DNA of 64,000 nt from HGM11501 sp045123995 (lineage in GTDB: Bacteria; Bacillota; Clostridia; CAKSNL01; HGM11501): positions 248,001 to 312,000 of the forward strand of contig JBGVKY010000026.1 in the NCBI GenBank assembly GCA_045123995.1, given 5' to 3'. Made by a program: the position numbers and the translations under genes. Shown one piece after another: positions 16,185-24,569 of the stretch. How positions within the stretch are numbered: position 1 is the stretch's first letter; each line of letters begins with the position of its first letter. The notes under the pieces are model-generated. The model was not told where the DNA came from and searched no databases. It was given only the letters and a program-made list of their open reading frames with translations.

Positions 16185-17216
16185 TTAAAGTTCTTCTGCC
16201 AGGTCGAAAATAAGTTTTTCTGTTTTTTCCCAGCCAAGGCAAGGGTCTGTAATGGACTTCCCGTAGGTATTTTCCCCTATTTTCTGAGCACCGTCTTCTA
16301 TATAGCTTTCAATCATAAGCCCCTTTACAAGCTTTTTAATATCAGAATTTTTGCTGCGGCTGTATACAACGTCTTTTGCAATTCTTATCTGCTCTAAATA
16401 TTTCTTTCCCGAATTAGCATGGTTTGTATCAACTATTACCGAGGGATTTAAAAGCCCCTCTTTTTTATACGATTCATCAAGACGTGCCAGGTCCTCGTAG
16501 TGATAGTTGGGAATATTCCTTCCGTAGTTATCCATATATCCTCGCAAAATTGCATGAGCCAGGGGATTTCCTTTGCTCTCTACTTCCCAACCTCTGTATA
16601 AGAAGGTGTGACCATGCTGAGCTGCATTTATGGCATTTAGCATAATGGAAAAATCACCCTCTGTGGGATTTTTCATGCCTACCGGAACGTCAATTCCGCT
16701 GGAGGTTAAACGATGCTCCTGATTTTCAACAGATCTTGCACCAATTGCCACATATGCTAAAAGGTCAGATAAATAACGGTAATTTGCAGGATAGAGCATT
16801 TCATCAGCACATGTGAAGCCGTATTCTGCCAATGCAGAAAGATGAATATCCCTTATTGCAACTATGCCCTTTAACATGTCGGGCTTCTCTTCAGGATTGG
16901 GCTGATGGAGCATCCCTTTATATCCGCTACCTGTTGTTCTGGGCTTATTTGTATAAATTCTGGGGATTATTAAAATCTTATCCTCTACTTCTTCGCTTAC
17001 TTTCTTAAGTCTTCCTATATAGTCTAAAACAGACTCTTTTTCATCTGCAGAGCAGGGACCTATTATAAGTATGAATTTATCAGACTCACCCAAAAACACT
17101 TTCTTTATTTCTTCTGCTCTTTCATCTCTTATATTTTCCATTTCCACGGTAAGGGGGTATTCGGCCTTGATATCCATTGGAATAGGCAATTTTCTTAAAA
17201 AATTCATATTATTCAT
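16185..17216 (-). CDS. 3-deoxy-7-phosphoheptulonate (DAHP) synthase, AroG type
   Basis: Condenses phosphoenolpyruvate with erythrose-4-phosphate, the first committed step of aromatic biosynthesis. The 343-residue protein is the AroF/AroG/AroH (class I-alpha) form with IIGPCSADE (GPCS at 53-56), PRTTGSGYKG, the SSGIDVPVGMKNPTEG active-site stretch and IVDTNHANSGKK. This type is usually feedback-inhibited by an aromatic amino acid, which I cannot assign here. The ATG at 17216 has AAAGGACG 7 bases upstream. It is the last gene of the operon and follows tyrA by 17 bases; the first pathway enzyme is thus encoded last. Confidence 0.95.
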   Translation of the reverse strand: MNNMNFLRKLPIPMDIKAEYPLTVEMENIRDERAEEIKKVFLGESDKFILIIGPCSADEKESVLDYIGRLKKVSEEVEDKILIIPRIYTNKPRTTGSGYKGMLHQPNPEEKPDMLKGIVAIRDIHLSALAEYGFTCADEMLYPANYRYLSDLLAYVAIGARSVENQEHRLTSSGIDVPVGMKNPTEGDFSIMLNAINAAQHGHTFLYRGWEVESKGNPLAHAILRGYMDNYGRNIPNYHYEDLARLDESYKKEGLLNPSVIVDTNHANSGKKYLEQIRIAKDVVYSRSKNSDIKKLVKGLMIESYIEDGAQKIGENTYGKSITDPCLGWEKTEKLIFDLAEEL

Positions 17217-17233
17217 GTTGATACGTCCTTTCT

Positions 17234-18091
17234 TTATGCTTTATCAAAAGTCTTTCTTCTCTGGGTGGAACAAATCATCATTTCTTTCATGCCCTCTAAA
17301 TCATCTGTAACTATATAATTTCTCATTTTATCAAGTTCCTTCATAAAGGCATCTATTTCAGAGAGCAACGGCTCTTTATTTATCATAAAAAGCTCGCTCC
17401 ACATATTTTCATTTATTTTAGCAATTCTCGTAAGGTCACGGAACGAGTCTCCGGTATATTCACAGAGCTTCGGGTTATCGTTGGTACACATAAGAGAAAC
17501 TGCTATACAATGGGTGAGCTGTGATAAAAAGGCTATCATTTTGTCATGCTCCGCTACATTTAAGCTTGTAACTCTTTTAAATCCTAATTCCATTCCCAGA
17601 TCCTTACAAAGCTCTATTGCATCAGGAGTATTGTCCTTGGTGGGCACAACTATAAAGTTAGCTTCCCTGAATATTGTATCTGTGGCATTTTCTACACCAT
17701 ACACCTCGCGTCCCGCCATAGGATGAGCTGCTATAAACTCAACATCTTCAGGCAGAACTTCATTTATTTCCTTTATGATTTTACTTTTTACGCCTGTTAC
17801 GTCTGTTATATAAGCTCCTTTTTTTATAAGGTGTCCGTTTTCTTTTATCCACGATACAAATATATTGGGGTAAAGAGCAAAAATCAAAAGGTCAGCATTT
17901 TTCACTGCTTCTTCGCATACATAGGAAAATCCCTCGTCGATTATCCCGTTTTCTTTAGCAAAAGCTATGGATTTTTCATCCTTTGTTATGGCAAAAACTC
18001 TATATCCCTTTTTCTTTAATGCCATTGCATAGCTTCCGCCCATAAGACCCAATCCTATAATTAAAATATTAAGTTTTTTATTCATCTTCAT
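17234..18091 (-). CDS. tyrA: Prephenate dehydrogenase
   Basis: Oxidatively decarboxylates prephenate to 4-hydroxyphenylpyruvate, the tyrosine branch. The 285-residue protein begins with an NAD-binding GLGLMGGS, has DVTGVKSKI and the substrate motif AAHPMAGREVYGVENA, and a helical dimerisation domain; there is no ACT domain and no chorismate mutase fusion. The start ATG 18091 overlaps aroA by 14 bases and has AAAGGTG 7 bases upstream. Clear member of the TyrA family; arogenate use cannot be excluded from sequence. Confidence 0.95.
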   Translation of the reverse strand: MKMNKKLNILIIGLGLMGGSYAMALKKKGYRVFAITKDEKSIAFAKENGIIDEGFSYVCEEAVKNADLLIFALYPNIFVSWIKENGHLIKKGAYITDVTGVKSKIIKEINEVLPEDVEFIAAHPMAGREVYGVENATDTIFREANFIVVPTKDNTPDAIELCKDLGMELGFKRVTSLNVAEHDKMIAFLSQLTHCIAVSLMCTNDNPKLCEYTGDSFRDLTRIAKINENMWSELFMINKEPLLSEIDAFMKELDKMRNYIVTDDLEGMKEMMICSTQRRKTFDKA

Positions 18092-19283
18092 AAAGTTTCA
18101 CCTTTGCTCCAAGTGTCATAAGTTTGTCAAAAAAGTCAGGCATACTTTTATTTACCGCCATTGCGTCCTTTATCCTTCCGCCGTAAACTGTCGAAATTAC
18201 AGAAAGTGCCATGGCAACTCTGTGGTCATTGTGGGAATAAAGTATTTGGCTCGGTGCGTGAAGTTCACTTTTTTCAACTTTTACTGAGTTTTCAAAAACT
18301 GAAATTTTTGCACCGAACTTTGAAAGCTCCTTTTCCATAACCTCTGCCCTGTCGCTTTCTTTCATTTTAAGCCTTTTGGTATCTGTAAATTCTGCTCCGT
18401 TTTTTAATGCAGCCATCGTAAATAAAATGGGTGCCAAATCGGGACAGTCAGCAAGTGATAAAGTTGGGCTGCCCGATTTTAATTCATTAAGATACTCCTC
18501 ACAAATTTTATCACCCTGAAGGCTTTCATAAGAAAGACCCTCTACCGAAATATCATTTCCCAAAAGGCCGAGAGCTTTAAAAAATGCAGCGTTTGACCAG
18601 TCTCCCTCAACTATCCGGTCTTCTCCGCTATATTTTTGACTGCCCTTTATTTTAATAACGTTATCTTCTGTAATATGGGCCTCTACTCCGAAGGTTTCCA
18701 TAGCAGATAAAGTCATCATCACATAGGATTTACTTTCAAAATTCCCTTTTATATGAATTTCACTTTCTCCTTCCAAAGTTGGAAGTGCCAATAAAAGACC
18801 CGATATAAACTGACTGCTTATATCACCGGGAATTTCAAAAATCCCACTTTTCAACTCTCCCTCAACCGTCAGAGAATCGTCGTTTTTAAGAAAGCTTATG
18901 TTCTGTTTTTTACATATATCCTCGTATACACTCAAAGGTCTTTCAAAGAGTCTTTTTGCTCCATAAAGCGTGAGTTTATCTCCTTTTAAGCAAAGGGGTA
19001 TGAAAAACCTTAAAGTGCTTCCGCTTTCACCTACAAAAAGCGATGTCTCTTTTTCTTTTCGGGAGGATTTAATACATACTTCTCCGTTTTCATAAAAAGC
19101 TTCTTTATTAAGTACACTAAGGCAGCCAAGTGTAGCCTTAACATCCGCTGACAAGCTTATATTTTTAATTTTTATATCCTTATCAGAAAGTGCTGCACAT
19201 ATTAAAAGCCGGTGCGCCATGCTCTTTGACGGAGGAGCCTTAATAGTTCCCTTAAGGGAGCACTTTTCTATTTCTGCTATCAT
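18078..19283 (-). CDS. aroA: 3-phosphoshikimate 1-carboxyvinyltransferase (EPSP synthase)
   Basis: Transfers enolpyruvate from PEP to shikimate-3-phosphate. The 401 residues form the two inside-out alpha/beta domains; visible landmarks are KAPPSKSMAHRLLI at the N-terminus, GESGSTLRFFIPL in the PEP-binding region, GDISSQFISGLLLALP, and the C-terminal KMKESDRAEVM and DHRVAMALSV. It lies 4 bases after aroQ and overlaps tyrA. The motif region corresponding to the glyphosate-contact loop reads GESGSTLRF, an ordinary arrangement with no obvious class shift that I can assign. Confidence 0.96.
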   Translation of the reverse strand: MIAEIEKCSLKGTIKAPPSKSMAHRLLICAALSDKDIKIKNISLSADVKATLGCLSVLNKEAFYENGEVCIKSSRKEKETSLFVGESGSTLRFFIPLCLKGDKLTLYGAKRLFERPLSVYEDICKKQNISFLKNDDSLTVEGELKSGIFEIPGDISSQFISGLLLALPTLEGESEIHIKGNFESKSYVMMTLSAMETFGVEAHITEDNVIKIKGSQKYSGEDRIVEGDWSNAAFFKALGLLGNDISVEGLSYESLQGDKICEEYLNELKSGSPTLSLADCPDLAPILFTMAALKNGAEFTDTKRLKMKESDRAEVMEKELSKFGAKISVFENSVKVEKSELHAPSQILYSHNDHRVAMALSVISTVYGGRIKDAMAVNKSMPDFFDKLMTLGAKVKLYEDE

Positions 19284-19287
19284 TAAA

Positions 19288-19716
19288 TCATCTCTTTTCG
19301 CTTAAAACATCTATGGCCTCTATATATCCTGAAAATCCGTGTCCTTTGATGGTTTTTATGCAATAGTCACTTATAAAGCTTTTTTTTCTGAAATCTTCTC
19401 TTTCGTCAACGTCCGATATGTGTACTTCCACACAAGGTAAGCCCACAGCCTTTAAGGCATCTAAAATAGCAACACTTGTATGGGTGTATGCCCCAGGATT
19501 TATTACTATACCGTCAAACTTATTTAACGCCTTTTGTATTTTCGTAACAATAGCTCCCTCGTAATTTGACTGAAAGCACTTAACAGAAACACCTTTTTTC
19601 TTTGCATGATTTTTTATAAGCCCAATCAAATCCTTATATGTATTTTTTCCGTATATATCAGGCTCTCTTATGCCGAGCATGTTAAGATTTGGCCCGTTTA
19701 TTACAAGAATTTTCAT
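19288..19716 (-). CDS. aroQ: 3-dehydroquinate dehydratase, type II
   Basis: Dehydrates 3-dehydroquinate to 3-dehydroshikimate. The 142-residue protein shows ILVINGPNLNMLGIREPDIYG at the start, with the catalytic Tyr in DIYG, the INPGAYTHTSVAILDAL segment and EVHISDVDEREDFR, all hallmarks of the dodecameric type II enzyme. The start is ATG 19716, sharing a base with the stop of the preceding gene (TAATG); AAGGAGAT lies 8 bases upstream, so an ATG six bases earlier is less likely. Confidence 0.96.
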   Translation of the reverse strand: MKILVINGPNLNMLGIREPDIYGKNTYKDLIGLIKNHAKKKGVSVKCFQSNYEGAIVTKIQKALNKFDGIVINPGAYTHTSVAILDALKAVGLPCVEVHISDVDEREDFRKKSFISDYCIKTIKGHGFSGYIEAIDVLSEKR

Positions 19717-20948
19717 TACCATATCTCCTTAATGATTTTTTCCGCATTGGCTTTGGCATCATTTCCGATTTCCATTTCGATATCACAGCTTCTTCTATAT
19801 ATGGGAAGTCTTTCTTCAAATCTCTTTTTAAGAGCTTCACGGTCCTTAGAAAGAGGTCTGTCCGGGGTGGGGCTAATATCTTTTATATTACGGTTAAGAA
19901 ATAAAACCCTTCCGTTTCTTTTAAGTGCTCGTATGTTTTCCTCCCTTAAGACGGCTCCTCCTCCGGTAGCAATAACACAGTTGTTTTTTGAAGAAAGTGA
20001 TGAAATTATCTCTTTCTCTATTTCCCTGAATCTCTCTTCTCCCTCTGTTTTTATAATTTCTTCAGGGCTTTTTCCCATATTTTTTATTTCCTCATCTGTA
20101 TCTATAAATGTTTTTCTGAGTTTTTCGGAAAGAATTTTGCCTATGGTGGTTTTTCCCACTCCCGGCATACCTGTTAAAACAATATTTTCCTTTTCTTTAA
20201 CTATTTTATCAAAAATTTCCTTAGTCTTTCCCTTTTCGTACTCTTTACCCATAAACTTTTCAGATGCTAAAACTCCCTGGGCAACCAGCATATACAAACC
20301 ACCGATTCCCTTTATTCCCATACTTTCGGCATCTAACACCAGATTTGTTCTTAAAGGGTTATAGATAGCATCAATTACCGCTTCCAACTTTTCAAATTCT
20401 TTTATAGAAAGAGGCGTTTTTAATATATCAGGATACATTCCTACGGGCGTTGTGTTTATTAAAATTTCAGCATCCTTATGTTTTTCAAGCAAAGTTTCAT
20501 AAGTTACTGCATCTTCCTTTTCTTTTCTTGAAACTTTTATTATTTCTTTTGCTGAAAGATGCTTTGCAAGGGCACAGGCAGTTTTACTTGTTCCTCCTGT
20601 TCCCAGTATCACAACTTTTTTATCACAAAGGCTTATCCCGTTTTCTTCAAGCATCTTTTTCATTCCCAAAAAGTCCGTGTTAAATCCGTAAAGTACACCG
20701 TCTTTATTAACTACTGTATTAACGCTTCCTATTGAGAGAGCCTCCGCTGATACGTGGTCAAGATAAGGAATTACAATCTCTTTATAAGGTATTGTAACAT
20801 TTATGGCTTTGTAATCCTTTTCCTTTATAAATTCAGGAACATTTTCTTTCTGAAGTTCTAAAAGTTCATATTTATAATCCGCTATTTTTTCGTGAATTTC
20901 TTTTGAAAAGCTGTGAGAAAGCTTTTCTCCTATACAGCCATACTCCAT
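19716..20948 (-). CDS. Bifunctional shikimate dehydrogenase / shikimate kinase
   Basis: A 410-residue natural fusion. Residues 1 to about 255 are AroE: GEKLSHSFSKEIHE, the NVTIPYKE substrate loop, NTDFLGMKKML and the NADP site LGTGGTSKTACA. Residues about 258-410 are AroK: Walker A GMPGVGKTT, FIDTDEEI, GGGAVLREENI and RPLSKDREALKKRFEERLPIY. It would reduce dehydroshikimate and phosphorylate shikimate in one polypeptide. There is no internal stop or frameshift between the halves, so the fusion is real in this assembly. It lies between aroC (13 bases) and aroQ (1-base overlap). Confidence 0.94.
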   Translation of the reverse strand: MEYGCIGEKLSHSFSKEIHEKIADYKYELLELQKENVPEFIKEKDYKAINVTIPYKEIVIPYLDHVSAEALSIGSVNTVVNKDGVLYGFNTDFLGMKKMLEENGISLCDKKVVILGTGGTSKTACALAKHLSAKEIIKVSRKEKEDAVTYETLLEKHKDAEILINTTPVGMYPDILKTPLSIKEFEKLEAVIDAIYNPLRTNLVLDAESMGIKGIGGLYMLVAQGVLASEKFMGKEYEKGKTKEIFDKIVKEKENIVLTGMPGVGKTTIGKILSEKLRKTFIDTDEEIKNMGKSPEEIIKTEGEERFREIEKEIISSLSSKNNCVIATGGGAVLREENIRALKRNGRVLFLNRNIKDISPTPDRPLSKDREALKKRFEERLPIYRRSCDIEMEIGNDAKANAEKIIKEIW

Positions 20949-20961
20949 TTTGTCACTTCCC

Positions 20962-22053
20962 TTAATCTTTTAAGTAATCAGTTCCGTACCTTCCTATTAA
21001 AACATCCGCTAAAGTGATTGCTAAAAGCGAGTCTGCAACCACCTTTACCCTGTGTGCAATACATGGGTCGTGGCGTCCTTTAAGCTCAATTTCTGTGTTT
21101 TCTCTCTTTATGAAATCTACCGTCTCCTGCTTTTTATAAATTGATGGTGTGGGTTTTACCGAAAGTGAAAATATAAGGGGCATTCCGTTTGAAATTCCAC
21201 CGTTAATTCCACCGTTATTATTGGTTTTTGTTATAATCTTTCCGTCTTTCATTCTTAATGAATCGTTAGCTTCGCTTCCTTTCATGTCGGAAAGTTCAAA
21301 TCCCTTGCCGAAAGAAATGCCTTTGATTCCGCCTATTGAAAACATAGCATGTGAAATTCTGCTCTCCAGGCTGTCAAAAAACGGTTCTCCTAACCCTGCA
21401 GGAAGACCTAGAACCGCAGTTTCCAGAACTCCGCCGACGCTGTCCTTTTCTTCTCTGGCTTTTTCTATGTTATATATCATTTTTTCCGATGCTTCTTCCG
21501 AAAGCACGGGAAAACGCATATTGATGAGCTTTTTTACATCCTCTTCTAAATTTATAAATTCTCTGTCTTCTATACCTGCACACTTTTTAAGATGAGTTCC
21601 TATAAATATTCCTTTATTTTCAAGGGCGGGTATAAGTATCCCCCCTGCCGCAACCAATGCCGCTGTTATTCTTCCACTGAAATGCCCTCCGCCTCTGGGG
21701 TCTGAAAACCCGTGATATTTCATATATGCAGAATAATCAGCATGAGAAGGCCTTGCCAGATTTTTTATACTATCATAATCCCTACTCATTGTATTTTCAT
21801 TGGGAATTATTATTGCTATGGGTGTTCCCGTTGTTCTTCCTTCGTAAACTCCGCTTTCTATCCTGAATTTATCAGCCTCAACCCTTTTTGTTGAAATAGT
21901 TCCTGCAGGACGCCTTAAAAAAAGCTTTCCGGCTATTTTTTCTTCGTCAACCAAGACTCCGGGAGAAATGCCGTCTATTACCACACCTATCGAGCTTCCG
22001 TGGCTTTCCCCGAACAACGTAACCGTTAAATTGTCACCGAATGTATTTTTCAT
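20962..22053 (-). CDS. aroC: Chorismate synthase
   Basis: Anti-elimination of phosphate from EPSP to give chorismate, requiring reduced FMN. The 363-residue protein has the three family signatures: GESHGSSIGVVIDG near the start, the RPSHADYSAYMKYHGFSDPRGGGHFSGRIT-type central region (read in two parts) and the C-terminal RHDPCIAHRVKVVAD. The start ATG overlaps the end of aroB by 4 bases. Normal length. Confidence 0.97.
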   Translation of the reverse strand: MKNTFGDNLTVTLFGESHGSSIGVVIDGISPGVLVDEEKIAGKLFLRRPAGTISTKRVEADKFRIESGVYEGRTTGTPIAIIIPNENTMSRDYDSIKNLARPSHADYSAYMKYHGFSDPRGGGHFSGRITAALVAAGGILIPALENKGIFIGTHLKKCAGIEDREFINLEEDVKKLINMRFPVLSEEASEKMIYNIEKAREEKDSVGGVLETAVLGLPAGLGEPFFDSLESRISHAMFSIGGIKGISFGKGFELSDMKGSEANDSLRMKDGKIITKTNNNGGINGGISNGMPLIFSLSVKPTPSIYKKQETVDFIKRENTEIELKGRHDPCIAHRVKVVADSLLAITLADVLIGRYGTDYLKD

Positions 22054-23048
22054 ATCAAATCTCCTTTAAGGGTTTCAATGTCTATTTTCCTCATTTGGTA
22101 CTGTCCTATTTTGTCTACCAGTATAACCGTAACTTTATTTCCGTCAGCTTTTTTATCATGCTTTATTCTTTCTTCTATTTTTTCCTTATCATAGCTAAAT
22201 TCCGTTGGAAGATTAAGCTTTTTTAAGACTTTTATTATTCTTTCCCTGGCTTCTCCCGAGGAAAACTTAACCATACCAAGAGCTACACATTCGCCGTGAT
22301 AAAGTGTTCCTATCCCGTATTCTGACTCTATGGCATGACCTAGGGTGTGACCGAAGTTAAGAACCCTTCTTAAGCCTCCCTCTTTCACATCCGCTTGGAC
22401 AATCTGTTTTTTTATTTTAAGGGACTTTATTATAATCTCTTCAAGGTTTTCCTTATAGGCACCTTCTTCAAAGAGTCTGAAAAGCTCTTCATCGCATGTC
22501 GCTGCCATTTTAACCGCTTCGGCAAGACCCGATACAATCTGTCTTTCATCTAAGGTTTTTGTCAATTCTGTATCTATCAAAACCTTACAAGGTTGATAAA
22601 ATGCACCCACAATATTTTTGTATCCCGAAAAATCAATGGCTGTTTTACCTCCTATAGAAGAATCTATCTGTGATAAAGTGGTTGTGGGAATATTATAAAA
22701 GTCAATCCCCCTCATGTAAGTTGCGGCAGCAAAGCCTGCCATATCACCGGTAACTCCTCCCCCTACTGCAACAATTGTATCCGTCCTTGTAAAAGAATTT
22801 TCAGAAAGGCAGGAAATAATATCTTTATATGTTTCAAAGTTTTTATTTTCCTCGCCCGCCGGGAATTTAAAAATTATCCCCTCTTTTGACTGTGCCTTTA
22901 TTTTTTCAGAATATAAGGAAGGAACACCCGAATCTGTTACAATCAAAACCTTTCTTTCAAGATTTAAATATTCCCCGGCCTTATCTATGGAGCCTTTTTC
23001 GATTATAATATCATAGCTTTCATTTCCCAGTTCCATGAAAAGTTTCAT
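22050..23048 (-). CDS. aroB: 3-dehydroquinate synthase
   Basis: Cyclises DAHP to 3-dehydroquinate with NAD and a divalent metal. The 332-residue protein shows the NAD site VAVGGGVTGDMAGFAAATYMRG, TTLSQIDSSIGGKTAIDF, and the metal-ligand regions GLAEAVKMA and LNFGHTLGHAIE. The start is ATG 23048 following pheA by 6 bases; the 3' end overlaps aroC (ATGA), implying coupling. Confidence 0.97.
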   Translation of the reverse strand: MKLFMELGNESYDIIIEKGSIDKAGEYLNLERKVLIVTDSGVPSLYSEKIKAQSKEGIIFKFPAGEENKNFETYKDIISCLSENSFTRTDTIVAVGGGVTGDMAGFAAATYMRGIDFYNIPTTTLSQIDSSIGGKTAIDFSGYKNIVGAFYQPCKVLIDTELTKTLDERQIVSGLAEAVKMAATCDEELFRLFEEGAYKENLEEIIIKSLKIKKQIVQADVKEGGLRRVLNFGHTLGHAIESEYGIGTLYHGECVALGMVKFSSGEARERIIKVLKKLNLPTEFSYDKEKIEERIKHDKKADGNKVTVILVDKIGQYQMRKIDIETLKGDLI

Positions 23049-23054
23049 ATATTA

Positions 23055-24146
23055 TCATTCTCCCAACTTAATTTCATTTTCAAAAGTTCCTGCGATTTTT
23101 ATTTCGTTGCAGATTAAAGAAAGCTCCGAAAGCATTTCTTTTCCCCTCTTGCCCGAAAGGTCTCCCTCTCCCTCTAAGTAAAAATAATAATCCCAGATGA
23201 GCTCTTTTGTTGGACGGCTTTTTAACGCTTTTAAGTTAAATCCATGCTTGCCTATTACGGAAATAGCTTTTCCCAATGCTCCAGCCTCATTTTTAACAGT
23301 GAAGAAAATTACAAAATGTCTGTTTTCTTCCTTTTCTTCCATAGCTCTTGTGAAAACTGCAAATCTTGTGGTATTTACGTTGCTCTGGTTTATGCTTTCC
23401 TCTATGACAGAAAGGTTATAAATTTCTGCGGCTTTTCTGCTTGCTATAGCAGCAACATCTTCGTCTTTTGATTCAGAAACAATTTTTGCCGCCAGGGCAG
23501 TATTGGTACATTCTACCTGAGTAAGGTTATTGTTTTCAATATAGGAAGCACACTGGCTAAGTGCCTGAGAATGACTGATAACTCTCGTTATTTCCCCTTT
23601 TTTAGTTCCCTTTTTGGCCAAAAGATTATGTGTTACAGAAAGCTCATATATCCCTTTTATATGAAGCTCACCGAAAAACGCCAGATCCATAACTCCTGTT
23701 ACATCACCGGCAAAGCTGTTTTCAATAGGAAGTACCGCACACTCACATTCTCCCGACTCTACCGACCTATAGGCATCCTTAAAGCTTTTATAAGGAACTG
23801 TGGTGGCACCTTTAAATATTTTCTCTGCCGCAATATGTGCAAATGCTCCCGGAATTCCCGAATAAGCCACACGCATTCCCTCTAAAAGTCTTCTCTGATA
23901 GGCTTTTGATACATCCATATTGCTCTTTAAGAATTCCACATAATAATCCCTTATACCGTCATCCTCTATATAGGAAGAATTTTTTTCTATGAGATATTTC
24001 TCTCTTGCAGCATCAAAAACAGGAAGCCCGTTTTCTTTTTTATATTCTGCCACTTCCCTTGCCGCTTGCATCCTCTCCTCAAAAAGCTTTGCCATTTTTT
24101 CATCTATTTCATTTATAATTTTTCTTGCATCTTCGAGCTTTCCCAT
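23055..24146 (-). CDS. pheA: Bifunctional chorismate mutase / prephenate dehydratase (P-protein)
   Basis: Converts chorismate to prephenate and prephenate to phenylpyruvate. The 363 residues contain an AroQ-class chorismate mutase domain (1 to about 85, ARKIINEIDEKMAKLFEERM), a prephenate dehydratase domain (about 88-272, AYSGIPGAFAHIAAEK, IENSFAGDV, and the catalytic NTTRFAVF), and a C-terminal ACT domain (about 276-357) with GALGKAISVIGKHGFNLKALKSRP, the Phe feedback site. It is the first structural gene behind the Phe/Tyr leader and attenuator, so it is regulated both by transcription attenuation and, by family knowledge, by Phe inhibition. Confidence 0.96.
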   Translation of the reverse strand: MGKLEDARKIINEIDEKMAKLFEERMQAAREVAEYKKENGLPVFDAAREKYLIEKNSSYIEDDGIRDYYVEFLKSNMDVSKAYQRRLLEGMRVAYSGIPGAFAHIAAEKIFKGATTVPYKSFKDAYRSVESGECECAVLPIENSFAGDVTGVMDLAFFGELHIKGIYELSVTHNLLAKKGTKKGEITRVISHSQALSQCASYIENNNLTQVECTNTALAAKIVSESKDEDVAAIASRKAAEIYNLSVIEESINQSNVNTTRFAVFTRAMEEKEENRHFVIFFTVKNEAGALGKAISVIGKHGFNLKALKSRPTKELIWDYYFYLEGEGDLSGKRGKEMLSELSLICNEIKIAGTFENEIKLGE

Positions 24147-24164
24147 AATAAAACGACCTTTCTT

Positions 24165-24202
24165 AAAATATAAAAGCGTTTCCGCCGAAAAGCGAAAACG
24201 CT
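24165..24202 (-). terminator. Attenuator terminator of the pheA operon, with antiterminator strand
   Basis: The 5' arm (24192-24202) and 3' arm (24175-24185) pair over 11 bases around a TTTTCG loop, followed by a T-rich tail TTTATATTTT. The segment CTTTTCGGC (24184-24192) inside it is perfectly complementary to GCCGAAAAG (24236-24244) in the leader, giving a competing antiterminator. A third stem, 24258-24266 with 24231-24239 (9 bases, spanning the Phe39-Tyr40-Phe41 codons), would mask the antiterminator strand. This is the three-way logic of a classical amino-acid attenuator. Confidence 0.85.
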
Positions 24203-24215
24203 GAATGAAATCTCA

Positions 24216-24380
24216 TTAAATAACAGCTGTTTTTACTTTTCGGCCAAATAACTTAATAAAGTAAAAGTAATAAAAAAGGTTGAAAAACGCAAAAAAAGAC
24301 ACTCCAAAAAAAGTGTCTTTCATTTCATTATTGCATAAAGATACCGTCAAATTTGCTTTTTTATTCATAAGTTTACTCAT
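24216..24380 (-). CDS. Phe/Tyr-rich leader peptide of the aromatic operon
   Basis: A 54-codon frame with AAAGGAG 8 bases before its ATG and a promoter just upstream. Residues 24-45 contain 10 Phe and 3 Tyr, including FFNLFYYFYF. It ends 14 bases before the attenuator hairpin. Stalling at Phe or Tyr codons would free the antiterminator strand; unimpeded translation would allow the terminator at 24165-24202 to form. Its role parallels pheL of enteric bacteria, but the sequence is unrelated and longer. It is not expected to have a function as a protein. It is too short for most gene finders and is likely unannotated in relatives. Confidence 0.85.
   Translation of the reverse strand: MSKLMNKKANLTVSLCNNEMKDTFFGVSFFAFFNLFYYFYFIKLFGRKVKTAVI
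24291..24320 (-). terminator. Terminator-like hairpin inside the leader peptide frame
   Basis: On the minus strand AAAGACACT (24303-24295 complement arm at 24312-24320) pairs with AGTGTCTTT over 9 bases with an 8-base loop, followed by four further T residues (seven T in all). It encodes residues 21-30 of the leader. A translating ribosome would melt it, so it may stop transcripts whose leader is not translated. Confidence 0.5.
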
Positions 24381-24410
24381 TTGCGGCATCTCCTTTCAAT
24401 CTTTTTAATA

Positions 24411-24439
24411 ATTATACAACATCACGTTCTTCCTTTCAA
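24411..24439 (-). promoter_or_regulatory. Promoter of the aromatic operon
   Basis: Minus-strand TTGAAA (24439-24434) and TATAAT (24416-24411) with a 17-base spacer. The leader peptide ATG is about 31 bases downstream. The 423-base gap 24147-24569 is accounted for by the attenuator, leader, this promoter and the divergent cysK promoter. Confidence 0.82.
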
Positions 24440-24517
24440 TCGGCATTATTGCTAATTTTGATATATTTTGACCTTTTCTTTTGTGCATTTTTATCAATAG
24501 TTTTAATTTTTGAATCA

Positions 24518-24546
24518 TTGACAAAAAATAAATGTAGTGATAAAAT
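24518..24546 (+). promoter_or_regulatory. cysK promoter
   Basis: TTGACA (24518-24523) and TAAAAT (24541-24546), 17-base spacer, TGA before the -10. The sequence closely resembles the metQ promoter. No SAM riboswitch or T-box is visible between it and the gene. Confidence 0.8.
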
Positions 24547-24569
24547 TTTATAATATAAGGAGGCTTTTT

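Noticed and set aside
19606..20364. 252-codon open frame on the plus strand
   Set aside because: It lies antisense to aroQ and the aroE-aroK fusion, both of which show all family motifs; it has no ribosome binding site and a composition (Ser, Phe, Leu, Ile-rich) typical of an antisense shadow.
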